Assembly: GCF_029081005.1 (NCBI RefSeq)
Contig: NZ_JAJQTQ010000007.1
Location: 113,360 to 177,359, forward strand
Direction of reading: 5' to 3'
DNA: 64,000 nucleotides
Source: Halomonas elongata
GTDB lineage: Bacteria > Pseudomonadota > Gammaproteobacteria > Pseudomonadales > Halomonadaceae
A program made the position numbers and the translations under genes. The notes beneath the pieces are model-generated. The model was not told the DNA's origin. It worked only from the letters and a program-made list of their open reading frames with translations, and ran no database searches. The first letter of the stretch is position 1, and every line of letters starts with the position of its first letter. Shown here piece after piece: positions 43,455-52,362 of the stretch.

Positions 43455-44507
43455 TCAGGGCGCCTCGCGGTCGTCGACGCCGGCGGCGTCGAAGGTGGCC
43501 ATCTCGGCAAGCATCGCGGCGGCCGACTCCAGCAGCGGGAAGGCGAGGGCCGCCCCGCTGCCCTCCCCCAGACGTAGATCCAGGTCCAGCAGCGGCTCGG
43601 CGTCCAGCGTCGCCAGGGCGTGGGCGTGGCCGGGCTCATGGGAGCGATGGCCGAAGATCAGGTAGGGGCGCAGCCCCGGAGCGAGCCGGCAGGCCGTGAG
43701 CGCGGCCACCGTGGCGATGAAGCCGTCGACCAGCACCGGCATGCGCCTGAGCGCCGCCTCCAGGTAGGCCCCGACCATGGCAGCGAGCTCCAGCCCACCG
43801 AGCCTGGCCAGCACCTCCAGAGGATCGGCGGGATCGGGCGCACGCTCGGCCAGCGCCGCCTCGATCACCGCGCGCTTGTGGGCCAGTGCCTCGCCGGCCA
43901 CGCCGGTGCCGGGGCCGACCAGCTCGGCGACGGGGATGTCGCTCAGCGCCGCCAGCATGGCGCTGCTGGCGGTGGTGTTGGCGATGCCCATCTCCCCGGC
44001 AATCAGGCAGCGACAGCCCGCTGCCACGGCCCGCTCGGCAGCGCGACGGCCGGCGGCGATGGCGGCCAGGGCCTGGTCACGGGACATGGCGTCCTCGCGG
44101 GCCAGATTGCCGGTGCCGGGGCGAATGCGATCGTGGATGACGCCATCATGGGGCAGCTCACCCGCCACGCCCACGTCGACCACCTCGAGTCGCGCGCCGA
44201 TACGCCGCGCGAAGGCATTGATGGCTGCCCCGCCGGCCACGAAGTTGGCCACCATCTGGGCAGTCACCGACTGGGGGAAAGCCGAGACACCCTCCGCCGC
44301 CGCCACGCCGTGGTCCGCGGCGAACACCACCACGGCGGGCGGGCCGACCCGCGGGAAGTCCTCGCCGGTGATCGCTGCCAGACTCACCGCCAGCGCCTCC
44401 AGCCGGCCCAGGCTGCCCGGCGGCTTGGTCAGGGTGTCGAGATAGCGGGCGACCCGACCGGCGCAGGCGGCATCGGGCGGGGCGATCGTCGGCAGCGTAT
44501 CGTTCAC
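43455..44507 (-). CDS. cobT: nicotinate-nucleotide-dimethylbenzimidazole phosphoribosyltransferase
   Basis: 350 residues from a GTG at 44507. LTKPPGSLGRLEALAVSLAAITG opens the family. VVVFAADHGVAAAEGVSAFPQSVTAQMVANF, VDVGVAGEL, EMGIANTTASSAML, LIFGHRSHEPGHAHAL and LRLGEGSGAALAFPLLESAA follow, the last with the catalytic Glu. It activates the lower-ligand base as alpha-ribazole phosphate. It is the first gene of the cobT-cbiZ-cbiB-cobD-cobU-cobS-cobC run. Confidence 0.96.
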   Translation of the reverse strand: MNDTLPTIAPPDAACAGRVARYLDTLTKPPGSLGRLEALAVSLAAITGEDFPRVGPPAVVVFAADHGVAAAEGVSAFPQSVTAQMVANFVAGGAAINAFARRIGARLEVVDVGVAGELPHDGVIHDRIRPGTGNLAREDAMSRDQALAAIAAGRRAAERAVAAGCRCLIAGEMGIANTTASSAMLAALSDIPVAELVGPGTGVAGEALAHKRAVIEAALAERAPDPADPLEVLARLGGLELAAMVGAYLEAALRRMPVLVDGFIATVAALTACRLAPGLRPYLIFGHRSHEPGHAHALATLDAEPLLDLDLRLGEGSGAALAFPLLESAAAMLAEMATFDAAGVDDREAP

Positions 44508-44637
44508 GGCGGGCTCCGGGCGTCCTTGTCGAGGCGACCATCCTACCAGAGGCCTCACGATCGCGAAGGCCCAACCGCGTCCTCACGGCCGGGCCGAGCC
44601 GCCGCCATCGGTTGCCTCCCCACGCGGCAACGACGAT

Positions 44638-46242
44638 CTACAGATGGCCGGGGTTGCGCAGCTTGCGTTCTTCCGCGGGCGGCGGTGTCCATTCGTAGAG
44701 CCAGGTTTCGGTCAACGGACGATCGCCCTGCTTCAGGTAGAGACGCAGGGTGATCGGATCCGTGCCCTCATCGGGCGGCACCACATCGAACATGGCCCGA
44801 TAGCCTTCGATGGCATCCAGGGGGCGCGCCGAGGTGATCTCGACCCGCCCGGCAGAGGCATCGATGACGGGTTCGACCTCGGCGTTCTCGCCCAGCGGCA
44901 TGGGGCCGCCCGAGAAGTCGACCACGAAACGTCGGCTGTAATACTCGCGACGCTGACCGACCACGCCGCCGAGCCCGGTACGGGTCGCCACGCAGCGTGC
45001 CAGAGGGGGTTGCTCGGGCGGGGTGTCGCACCAGCTGAGCCGGTAGCCGAACAGCAGTTCCTCGCCGGGTTCAGCGGGCCTGGCCGGGTTCCAGAAGGCG
45101 ACGATGTTGTCGAAGGTCTCGTCGAGGGTGGGCAATTCGACCAGCTGTACCGCCCCCTCGCCCCAGTCGCCCTTCGGCTCGACCCAGACGCCAGGACGCC
45201 GATCATAGTAGACACCGTCGTCCTGGTAATGATCGAAATCGCGGTCTCGCTGCAACAGCCCGAAACCGTGCGGGGCTCGTTCGCCGAAGGCATTGAAGCG
45301 CAACTGGTCCGGGTTGGTCAGGGGACGCCACAGCCATTCACCACTGTCGGCGTGGATCGACAGGCCATCGGAGTCGTGGATCTCCGGCCGCCAGTCCCAG
45401 TCTGCGTCCCGGTCGTTCTCGCCAACCATGTACATGCTGGTCAATGGCGCCACCCCTAGCCGCTCGATGGCCCGTCGAGGGTAGAGGGCCATATCGACAT
45501 CCATGACGACTCCCTCGGCATCGCTGATGACGAAACGATAGGCACCGGTGACGCTGGACGACTCGAGCAAGGCATAGACGATGACGTTCGCCTCGTCATC
45601 CACGGGTCGCTCCAGCCAGAACCGTGTGAACACCGGAAACTCCTCCTCCTTCGACGACGAAGCGGTATCGATGGCCAGCCCGCGGGCCGATATGCCGTAC
45701 TGCAGGGAGTCGCTCACCGCACGGAAATAGCTGGCGCCCAGGAAGGCGACAACGTCACGGTCCCAGTCGTCGCGATGGTGGAGCCGGAAGCCGGCGTAGC
45801 CCAGGTCCTCGGGCAGGCGCTCGCCATCGACACCCGATTCGCCGAAATCGAATCGTGACGGGTCATAGGCAAGCTCGTGGGCATGGCCATCGACGACCTC
45901 ATGGATCCGCACCGGCGTCTTGTAATGGAGCCCCGGATGGAACAACTGGGCACGAAACGCCGCCTCGGGATCATCGGCCCACACGGCTCGAGCGGGCCGA
46001 TACCGGATCGCCTGGTAGGCATCCCAGTCGAGGTCACGGATCGGTTCGGGCAGTGCGATGGCCGTCTCGCGCGGCGGTTGGGTGGATAGCTGGCGGGCCC
46101 GCCCCTTGAGCCAGGCATAGTCGAAGGACTCGCCGGCGCCGACGCGCTCGGCCTTTTCCGTCGCCGCCAACAGGGAAGATATCGGCAGCAGTCCACTACC
46201 GCCGATCGCGCCCGTCATCTTCAGGAAATCGCGTCGCTTCAT
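44638..46242 (-). CDS. opgD: periplasmic glucans biosynthesis protein OpgD
   Basis: 534 residues from ATG 46242. A Tat-type signal (KRRDFLKMTGAIGGSGLLPISSLLA) opens the protein, as in OpgD. The MdoG/OpgD superfamily body includes YQAIRYRPARAVWADDPE, FHPGLHYKTPVRIHEV, YFRAVSDSLQYGISARGLAIDT, FFTRFWLERP-like, PLTSMYMVGEND and ERAPHGFGLLQRDRDFDHYQD, which carry the conserved acidic residues. It tailors osmoregulated periplasmic glucans. OpgG/OpgH are not in the window. Confidence 0.94.
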   Translation of the reverse strand: MKRRDFLKMTGAIGGSGLLPISSLLAATEKAERVGAGESFDYAWLKGRARQLSTQPPRETAIALPEPIRDLDWDAYQAIRYRPARAVWADDPEAAFRAQLFHPGLHYKTPVRIHEVVDGHAHELAYDPSRFDFGESGVDGERLPEDLGYAGFRLHHRDDWDRDVVAFLGASYFRAVSDSLQYGISARGLAIDTASSSKEEEFPVFTRFWLERPVDDEANVIVYALLESSSVTGAYRFVISDAEGVVMDVDMALYPRRAIERLGVAPLTSMYMVGENDRDADWDWRPEIHDSDGLSIHADSGEWLWRPLTNPDQLRFNAFGERAPHGFGLLQRDRDFDHYQDDGVYYDRRPGVWVEPKGDWGEGAVQLVELPTLDETFDNIVAFWNPARPAEPGEELLFGYRLSWCDTPPEQPPLARCVATRTGLGGVVGQRREYYSRRFVVDFSGGPMPLGENAEVEPVIDASAGRVEITSARPLDAIEGYRAMFDVVPPDEGTDPITLRLYLKQGDRPLTETWLYEWTPPPAEERKLRNPGHL

Positions 46243-46328
46243 GTCGGGTTCCTTTCGCATGGCATCCCTGTGGAACGCCAGGCGGCCACTCGAGTTCCCT
46301 GGTTGTCATCGTGTCACGACACCCTATA

Positions 46329-46344
46329 CTGTATATAAATACAC
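46329..46344 (+). promoter_or_regulatory. LexA (SOS) box upstream of the radical SAM gene
   Basis: CTGTATATAAATACAC matches the CTGT-N8-ACAG LexA consensus at 7 of 8 fixed positions, with the typical TATATA/TAAATA centre. It ends 15 bases before the ATG, so a bound repressor would block transcription. Confidence 0.75.
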
Positions 46345-46359
46345 ACAAAAGGTTCCGAC

Positions 46360-47436
46360 ATGGCTTCTCGAGCGCCCATGAGCCACGGAGCGCGCCGGGG
46401 GCGCGGCGCGACCTTCGACCCTCGCAATCGCTTCGCGCCGACCCACAGCGAGGCCGTCGATGACGGCTGGTGGCAGGAGGCCGTGCCGGCGCGCCTGGCC
46501 ACCCGGGTCAGCACCGAAACCTCGCGCAGCGCCCTGTCCTGGAACCGCTCGCCGGACCTGCCCTTCGACCGCTCCCTCAATCCCTATCGGGGCTGCGAAC
46601 ACGGCTGCATCTACTGCTATGCACGCCCCAGCCACGCCTACTGGGACCTCTCCCCCGGCCTCGATTTCGAGACCCGCTTGATCGCACGCAGCGGTCTGGT
46701 GGAGCGCCTGGAGGAGGAACTGGCCAAGCCAGGCTATGTCTGTCGCCCGATCAACCTGTCCGGCAATACCGACTGTTACCAGCCCCTGGAGGCCGAGCAG
46801 GGAACGACACGGCGCGTGCTGGAGACGCTGCTGAAGCATCGTCATCCGGTGACGCTGGTGACCAAGGGTGCCTTGATCCTGCGGGATCTCGACCTGCTGG
46901 AAGGGCTGGCCGAGCATCGCCTGGTACGGGTCATGATCAGCCTGACCAGCCTGGACCGCGAACTGAAGCGCACCCTCGAGCCCCGCACGGCCTCTCCCGA
47001 GGCGCGGCTCAAGGTCATCCGCACCCTCGCCGAGGCCGGCGTACCGGTCGGCACCCTGATCTCACCAGTGATTCCCGGTCTCACCGACCATGAAATCGAA
47101 CGCCTGCTGGAGGCGTCCCGCGAGGCCGGCGCCATCAGCGCCTCCTGGATGTTGCTGCGCCTGCCCCGTGAAGTCGCTCCCCTGTTCGAGGACTGGTTGA
47201 GGGCTCATTACCCGGAGCGTGCCGACAAGGTGATGAGCCTGATTCGCCAATGCCGAGGCGGCGCCGATTACGATGCCCGTTTCGGCCACCGGATGCGCGG
47301 TGAGGGGGTATTCGCCGAACTGCTCGCCCAGCGCTTCGCCAGGTGCCATCGCCGCCTGGGCTTTCCGGGCGATGTCGCCCTGGACACCTCGGCCTTTCGA
47401 CCGCCCGGCGCCCAGGGGGACCTGTTCGCGCCTTGA
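46360..47436 (+). CDS. PA0069-type radical SAM protein, SOS-boxed
   Basis: 358 residues. The radical-SAM cluster motif is RGCEHGCIYCYARPSHAYW (CX3CX2C). LSGNTDCYQPLEAEQGTTR, LVTKGALILRDLDLL, MISLTSLDRELKRTLEPR and GTLISPVIPGLTDHEIERLLEASREAGA follow. This is the spore-photoproduct-lyase-like group to which P. aeruginosa PA0069 belongs. A LexA box lies just upstream, which fits a DNA-damage role. The exact reaction is not established. It is divergent from opgD. Confidence 0.9.
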   Translation: MASRAPMSHGARRGRGATFDPRNRFAPTHSEAVDDGWWQEAVPARLATRVSTETSRSALSWNRSPDLPFDRSLNPYRGCEHGCIYCYARPSHAYWDLSPGLDFETRLIARSGLVERLEEELAKPGYVCRPINLSGNTDCYQPLEAEQGTTRRVLETLLKHRHPVTLVTKGALILRDLDLLEGLAEHRLVRVMISLTSLDRELKRTLEPRTASPEARLKVIRTLAEAGVPVGTLISPVIPGLTDHEIERLLEASREAGAISASWMLLRLPREVAPLFEDWLRAHYPERADKVMSLIRQCRGGADYDARFGHRMRGEGVFAELLAQRFARCHRRLGFPGDVALDTSAFRPPGAQGDLFAP

Positions 47437-47457
47437 CGCGGCTCCAGGAGAAACGAC

Positions 47458-48354
47458 TCAGTATGCCTCCACCATGAAGGCAACGGCGGTGGCATCATCC
47501 TGCAGCTTGAGTCGGGGATGGGCATGCGCTTCGGGGTCATCCGCTTCGGCGGCGCGCAGGCGAGCGAGTATATCGTCCAACCCGTTCTCGAAGGCGGCCT
47601 CGAAGAGCTGCTCGTGAGTGAAGAGGTGATAGGTGTCGACGGCCCGATAGAAGCCGTCACTCATGGCGAGCAGTCGACGTCCCGGGCGCGCGGGCATCAG
47701 CACCCGTTCCAGATCGATGGAAAGATCGCCGATGGGCTCGACGACGTCGTAGCCGAAACGCCGATTGCGCTGTGCCTGGTTGTCGAGGATATGAGGAACG
47801 ATCGACTGAAGTGCCTCGCCATGGCTCGCCCCGGAACGCGCCTTGGCCTCGCGCAGGGCCGCCACCGCCTTCTGTTCGAGCGCCGCGACCGCGCTGTGAC
47901 CGAAGCTGGCCAGCGTTCCCTCGTCGGTCTCGTAGAGCAGCACGCAATCGCCGGCCCCCGTGACCTCCAGGGTGTCATCGATCAGGCGAGCGGCCCCGAA
48001 ACAGGCGAAGGGAAGATCCTCCCGCTCGACATCAGCGGCCGAGCCCAGGGCGTCATACTCCACCGCCAGACGGTTCTGGATCTCGATGACCAGCTCTCGG
48101 GTCCGCCATGCGGGGCCGACGCTGGCCAGGAAGTGTCCCACGAAGCGTCGCACCAACCAGGCCGCGTCACTGGGATAGTCGCTGCGTGTCCGTCCGGCAT
48201 TGAGCGGCGCGGCACCATCCATCCAGAGCACGCAATCCTCGGCGACACCGAGCCAGTCGGCGTTCGCGCTTCCTTCGGGGTCCGTCAGCCGGTCGACGAC
48301 CCGGAAACCGACCCTGTCCGTTTCCCGATCCTCGCCGCGGTTCAGCACCGTCAT
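47458..48354 (-). CDS. PP2C-like serine/threonine phosphatase
   Basis: 298 residues from ATG 48354, with GGAGG 7 bases upstream. The PP2C pattern is visible but divergent: NADWLGVAEDCVLWMDGAAPL (metal-site Asp), FACFGAARLIDDTLEVTGAGDCVLLY (the G-D-S position is G-D-C), LLAMSDGFYRAV (S-D-G-F motif) and KLQDDATAVAFMV (terminal D-D). There is no membrane or sensor domain. The partner kinase or substrate is unknown. Confidence 0.82.
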   Translation of the reverse strand: MTVLNRGEDRETDRVGFRVVDRLTDPEGSANADWLGVAEDCVLWMDGAAPLNAGRTRSDYPSDAAWLVRRFVGHFLASVGPAWRTRELVIEIQNRLAVEYDALGSAADVEREDLPFACFGAARLIDDTLEVTGAGDCVLLYETDEGTLASFGHSAVAALEQKAVAALREAKARSGASHGEALQSIVPHILDNQAQRNRRFGYDVVEPIGDLSIDLERVLMPARPGRRLLAMSDGFYRAVDTYHLFTHEQLFEAAFENGLDDILARLRAAEADDPEAHAHPRLKLQDDATAVAFMVEAY

Positions 48355-48386
48355 TCGACTTCCTCCCTGTCCGTCTCGTATCGTCA

Positions 48387-49073
48387 TCAGCCGTTCCCGC
48401 GGCGATCCTCCAGCAGCGTGCCGCGCGCCAGCAGGTCATCCTCGTGCCCGGGCTCCCGCCAGGGCTCGGCCACGGCGTCGGCATCCCATTGCCGCATCGC
48501 CGGCAAGTCGAGGAGTGTATCGACATAGACCCTCGAGGCCTCCCCGAGTTCGAGGCCGAAGCCGCGCACGCGAAACGCCACGGGAGCGAAGAAGGCATCC
48601 ACCGCGCTGAATTCAGAGCCGGCGAGGAAGGGGCCACCGAAGCGGGACACCCCCTGCTGCCACAGTTCGTCGAGCCGCTCCAGCTCATGACCCAGAGCGG
48701 TCGAGGGCGAAGATAGCCGCACCCGTGCGGCGCAATTCATCGGGCATTCGTCACGCAGAGCCCCGAAGCCGGCATGCATCTCGGCACTGGCCGAACGCGC
48801 CCAGGCCCGCGCCGTTTCGTCCTGCGGCCAGATACCGTCGTGTCGTTCGGCCAGGTACTCGATGATCGCCAGCGATTCCCAGATGGCCCGCTCGCCATCT
48901 TCCAGGCAAGGCACCTTGCCGGTAGGGGAAAAGGCGCGGAAGCTGCGCCAGCTCGAACCGGTATCGAAGGGGGTGAGCCTTTCCTCGAAGGGGATCCCCA
49001 GATGACGCATGAGTACCCAGGGACGCAGCGACCAGGACGAATAATTCTTGTTGGCGATATGCAGGCGGTACAT
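48387..49073 (-). CDS. glutathione S-transferase family protein
   Basis: 228 residues from ATG 49073, with GGAGAG 8 bases upstream. The thioredoxin-like N-domain starts YRLHIANKNYSSWSLRPWVLM with the Ser/Tyr active site. FSPTGKVPCLEDG and IWESLAIIEYLAERH carry the glutathione-binding cis-Pro and E-S pair. The helical C-domain includes FLAGSEFSAVDAFFAPVAFRV. This is the subgroup of proteobacterial GSTs with unknown substrate. It is probably in an operon with the PP2C gene downstream. Confidence 0.9.
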   Translation of the reverse strand: MYRLHIANKNYSSWSLRPWVLMRHLGIPFEERLTPFDTGSSWRSFRAFSPTGKVPCLEDGERAIWESLAIIEYLAERHDGIWPQDETARAWARSASAEMHAGFGALRDECPMNCAARVRLSSPSTALGHELERLDELWQQGVSRFGGPFLAGSEFSAVDAFFAPVAFRVRGFGLELGEASRVYVDTLLDLPAMRQWDADAVAEPWREPGHEDDLLARGTLLEDRRGNG

Positions 49074-49126
49074 CCGTTTTCTCTCCTTGATGTCACGGCA
49101 TGAGACATCAACGCTGACACAGTCCC

Positions 49127-49972
49127 TCACGCGGCGCCATGGCTCACCACGACCTCATAGCCGGTGAACTTGCGCAAATTGATCACCCCGCTGTCCAGCA
49201 TCAGGTACTGCCCCTTGATGCCCATCAGCCGACCGGCCACCTCGGGGGTCTTGTCGAAGTTGTGCGAGGCGACCCTGGTGGGGTACTCGAGCACCGGGTA
49301 CTCGAAGGTGCAGGGCGTGGCGTCGAGTTCACGGATGGCATCGACGCCGAAGCGCTCGCGCAGCTCGGCGAGCCCCGGGGCGAGGCGCTCGAGCAGTCGA
49401 TCACGCTCGCCGGGCAGGTCGAGCTCCCGGGTCTCGCCCTTGAGCATGGCACGCCAGTTGGTGCGATCCGAGACCTCGTCCTTGAACAGCACCTCGACGA
49501 AACCGGACTGCTGGCGAGAGCTCACCTCGAGGATCGGCAACGCCTGGACGGCCCCCTGATCGAGCCAGCGGGTCGGCACCTGGGTGGCGCGGGTGATGCC
49601 GACCTTGAGGCCGGAGGCATTGGCCAGATAGACGATGTGGGGCTGGAAACAGTGTCGTTCGCCCCATTCGGGCTCTCGGCAGGTCCCCTGAAAATAGTGA
49701 CACAGCTCCGGCTTCATGATGCAGGTGTCGCAACGCGCGAGTCGCTTGAAGCACGGATAGCAATGCCCCTGTCCGAAGCTCTTGCGGGTCGCGCGGCCGC
49801 AGTGGGTGCAGGCGATGGCGCCGGTCCAGGCGAGCCGTACCGGCTCGCCCAGCAAAGTATCGAGAGGCAGCCGGTCATCGCCGGCGCGCAGGGTATAGCG
49901 GGCGGGGGCGCCGGGCTCGACGGCCATCTTGGCCAGACAGCCGCGCACCAGGAGCTCAGTCACGACCGACAT
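49127..49972 (-). CDS. DUF2797 family protein with cysteine-rich zinc motifs
   Basis: 281 residues from ATG 49972. Cysteines cluster in ACTHCGRATRKSFGQGHCYPCFKRLARCDTC-type order, then CHYFQGTC, indicating one or two zinc sites. The later part has HIVYLANASGLKVGITRATQVPTRWLDQGA, which resembles a GIY-YIG nuclease start, and EVLFKDEVSDRTNWR. The family is widespread in gammaproteobacteria but has no assigned role. The start overlaps the DUF1315 gene by 17 bases. Nucleic-acid processing is only a guess. Confidence 0.85.
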   Translation of the reverse strand: MSVVTELLVRGCLAKMAVEPGAPARYTLRAGDDRLPLDTLLGEPVRLAWTGAIACTHCGRATRKSFGQGHCYPCFKRLARCDTCIMKPELCHYFQGTCREPEWGERHCFQPHIVYLANASGLKVGITRATQVPTRWLDQGAVQALPILEVSSRQQSGFVEVLFKDEVSDRTNWRAMLKGETRELDLPGERDRLLERLAPGLAELRERFGVDAIRELDATPCTFEYPVLEYPTRVASHNFDKTPEVAGRLMGIKGQYLMLDSGVINLRKFTGYEVVVSHGAA

Positions 49973-50240
49973 CCTGCCCCAGGCCGGCCTGTTCCGGGGA
50001 GACATTCCCGCCACCGCTGTCGGCGCCGCAGGTACGACGCTCGAGGTAACCGACGCGTTGATCTTCGGGCACGCCGTTCTCCACCTCGTAGCGCATCACT
50101 GCCTCGAGGCAGAGCTCGGTCTGCTCGGGAGTGAGAAAGCGGCCGTCCGGCCATTTGCGCAGCGACACCGCCTGCTTGAGGCTGTCGTAGATGTCGGGAG
50201 TCATCTGCTGGATCATGCGCTCGAAGGTCATATCGCTCAT
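49956..50240 (-). CDS. DUF1315 (YeaC-like) family protein
   Basis: 94 residues from ATG 50240. MTFERMIQQMTPDIYDSLKQAVSLRKWPDGR-like sequence, LTPEQTELCLEAVMRYE and PEDQRVGYLER are the family core. The C-terminal tail (CGADSGGGNVSPEQAG) is disordered. It is transcribed upstream of DUF2797, an arrangement common in Pseudomonas relatives. Function unknown. Confidence 0.85.
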   Translation of the reverse strand: MSDMTFERMIQQMTPDIYDSLKQAVSLRKWPDGRFLTPEQTELCLEAVMRYEVENGVPEDQRVGYLERRTCGADSGGGNVSPEQAGLGQDVGRD

Positions 50241-50333
50241 GGCGGCATCTCTCAGAAGAAGTGGATCGGTGCGGGGAAAGTCGTCGGCTCGCGGAGCACC
50301 CGACCAGACAACGTCGGCGGGCGCCGCCACGTT

Positions 50334-51179
50334 TCAGGATCCCTTGGTTCGTGCCGAATGATACCAGCCCAGTGCCAACCCCACGACCAGACCGCCGAGG
50401 TGCGCCTCATTGGCGACATTGCCGAAACCGAACAAGGCAGCGACATCGGTCATGGTGAAGACCATCCAGGCCAGCATGAACACCACCAGCATCTGAGGGA
50501 CGAAGAAGCCGCTGCCGGGACGTCGCCGCGACATCAGCCAGACATAGCCCAGCAGCGCGAAATCGACCCCGGACATGCCGCCGAACAGCACCGTACCGGT
50601 GGCATATTGTGCGAGGTTGCCACCGATGCCCGACAACAGCAGCAGCGTCAACATACGTCGGCCACCATCGATCGCCTCGACCTGGCGCCCGAAGAACCAC
50701 AGCCAGAGCATGTTGAAGATCAGATGCATCCAGCCGAAGTGCAGGAAGATCGGCGACAGCAATCGCCAGACCTGGCCGCTGGCCAGCCCCTGACCGAGAC
50801 TGCCCGGCGCCGGTTGTCCATCGACGATGCCCACCGGCGCGATGGTCAAGGCGGCCACCACCAGGTCCCCGAACAGCCAGGTGGCGGCGAACACCAGCAG
50901 GCACAGGCCCAGCGCCAGGGACGTGACCGGCACGCGGCGAAACGGCGCCAACCACTGGGTGCCGCCACGGCTCGCCCTGCCGCCCTCGGGCATCAACGGC
51001 TCGCCTCGCTGCCATTGCGCGAGCAGCCCGCGTAGCGCTTCCTGTTGGGACGGATCGACCAGCCACAGGACCTGGCCGCCATCCTCTTCGGTGATGCGAT
51101 GCCCGATACGATGTGCCCAGAGCGCCTGGCGCAACTCACGCAGATCGGCATCGCGCGGTAACAGGATTACCCGATACAT
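50334..51179 (-). CDS. rhomboid intramembrane serine protease, GlpG-like
   Basis: 281 residues from ATG 51179. A cytosolic N-terminal domain (MYRVILLPRDADLRELRQALWAHRI-like, the GlpG N-domain) is followed by six membrane helices. WRLLSPIFLHFGWMHLIFNMLWLWFFGRQVE is the rhomboid His-Asn block. The catalytic Ser is in LFGGMSGVDFALLGY and the His in NEAHLGGLVVGLALG. The Asp in GVD replaces the common hydrophobic residue after the nucleophile loop. Cleaves membrane-spanning substrates. Confidence 0.9.
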   Translation of the reverse strand: MYRVILLPRDADLRELRQALWAHRIGHRITEEDGGQVLWLVDPSQQEALRGLLAQWQRGEPLMPEGGRASRGGTQWLAPFRRVPVTSLALGLCLLVFAATWLFGDLVVAALTIAPVGIVDGQPAPGSLGQGLASGQVWRLLSPIFLHFGWMHLIFNMLWLWFFGRQVEAIDGGRRMLTLLLLSGIGGNLAQYATGTVLFGGMSGVDFALLGYVWLMSRRRPGSGFFVPQMLVVFMLAWMVFTMTDVAALFGFGNVANEAHLGGLVVGLALGWYHSARTKGS

Positions 51180-51356
51180 GGACCCTCCGGGGCACGACAC
51201 CCGAGATCATGGGGACGGGAAAGGCGCGCAAAAAGAAAAGTCCGGCGGAGGGGGCCACCGGACAAGAGCAAGGGATCATTCAAGGGAACACCTACTCTGA
51301 TTGGCGAGGTGGGGGTGAGTTCAGTCATGGACCATCTTTTTGTGTAACAAAATGTA

Positions 51357-52361
51357 TCAATCGACATCGATCTCCCGCGGCATCGACCGGATACGCTCCT
51401 CCTGGGCCACGCTGACCCACACGAAATGATCGGCATCGAGGCACGTCTCGCCGCTCCAGCGATAGGCGACCAGACGACCGAACTTGACGGCGCTGTAATC
51501 CAGGCAAGCGATATTGGGCGCGGGCAGCGCGGGAACGCCCTCGCACCAGTAATGGCCAATGAACAAGGGCGGTTGATCCGGGCCGTAATAGCTCAGCCGC
51601 GAACGCTCTTCGTCGCTCAATGCGCGAGACTCCAGGTCATCCGGCAGGTTGTCCGGCTGAAAGACCACATCCCCCCAGGTACGCGGATCCCTGGCCCAGA
51701 AGTGAGCACGAAAACTGCGACGGGTGAAGCCATCCCCGGAGTGGATATGCATGCCTTCGGGCAAGGATAGATGGTTGCCTCGGGTCAGGCGATCGAGCAT
51801 CAAGGATGCCCGCGTACCGGAACGCATCGCCTCGGCGAGGAAGTCCAGGTCGATGCGGGCATCGGGGCACCGTCGGCGCAGCTCGTCGATCAATGCCTGA
51901 TCCCAGCAGGCATGCACGACCCGAAGCCCGTCGAACTCCAGGCACAACGGGATATCCAGAAACCACCCCAGCGTCTGCTCCCACTCTTCGGGGTGGTCGC
52001 GATATTGCGCCAGGGTTTCCTTGACGATGCGATTGTGCCGAGGGGTATGCGCGCGAAGCCACTCACGCTCGGATCCCTCGGGCGCCCGGTGGCAATAGGC
52101 GAGCGCGTTGATTTCATGGTTACCGAGCACGATGGAGGCCTCGCCCGCCTCGACCATGCGACGCGCGATGGAAACCGCCAGGCGTATGCGCGGCCCCCGA
52201 TCGATGAGGTCTCCGAGAAAGATCGCCTTGCGGCGCGGATGGCGATAGACACCGCCCCGCTGGTGGTAGCCGAGGCGCTCGAGCAGCGTGGCCAGGGTGG
52301 CGCCGCAACCATGCACGTCACCGATCAGGTCATAGCCCTCGGGGGCGCCTCGTTCGCTCAC
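51357..52361 (-). CDS. calcineurin-like metallophosphoesterase (PrpA/PrpB-like)
   Basis: 334 residues from a GTG at 52361, one base after the nadK stop, so coupled to it. The metal motifs are clear: YDLIGDVHGCGATL (GDxHG), AIFLGDLIDRGPRI (GDxxDRG), SIVLGNHEINALAY (GNHE) and RVVHACWD, with FIGHYWCEG later (GH). This is the bacterial Ser/Thr or diadenosine-tetraphosphate phosphatase class, longer than PrpA. Substrate unknown. Confidence 0.88.
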   Translation of the reverse strand: MSERGAPEGYDLIGDVHGCGATLATLLERLGYHQRGGVYRHPRRKAIFLGDLIDRGPRIRLAVSIARRMVEAGEASIVLGNHEINALAYCHRAPEGSEREWLRAHTPRHNRIVKETLAQYRDHPEEWEQTLGWFLDIPLCLEFDGLRVVHACWDQALIDELRRRCPDARIDLDFLAEAMRSGTRASLMLDRLTRGNHLSLPEGMHIHSGDGFTRRSFRAHFWARDPRTWGDVVFQPDNLPDDLESRALSDEERSRLSYYGPDQPPLFIGHYWCEGVPALPAPNIACLDYSAVKFGRLVAYRWSGETCLDADHFVWVSVAQEERIRSMPREIDVD

Positions 52362-52362
52362 C

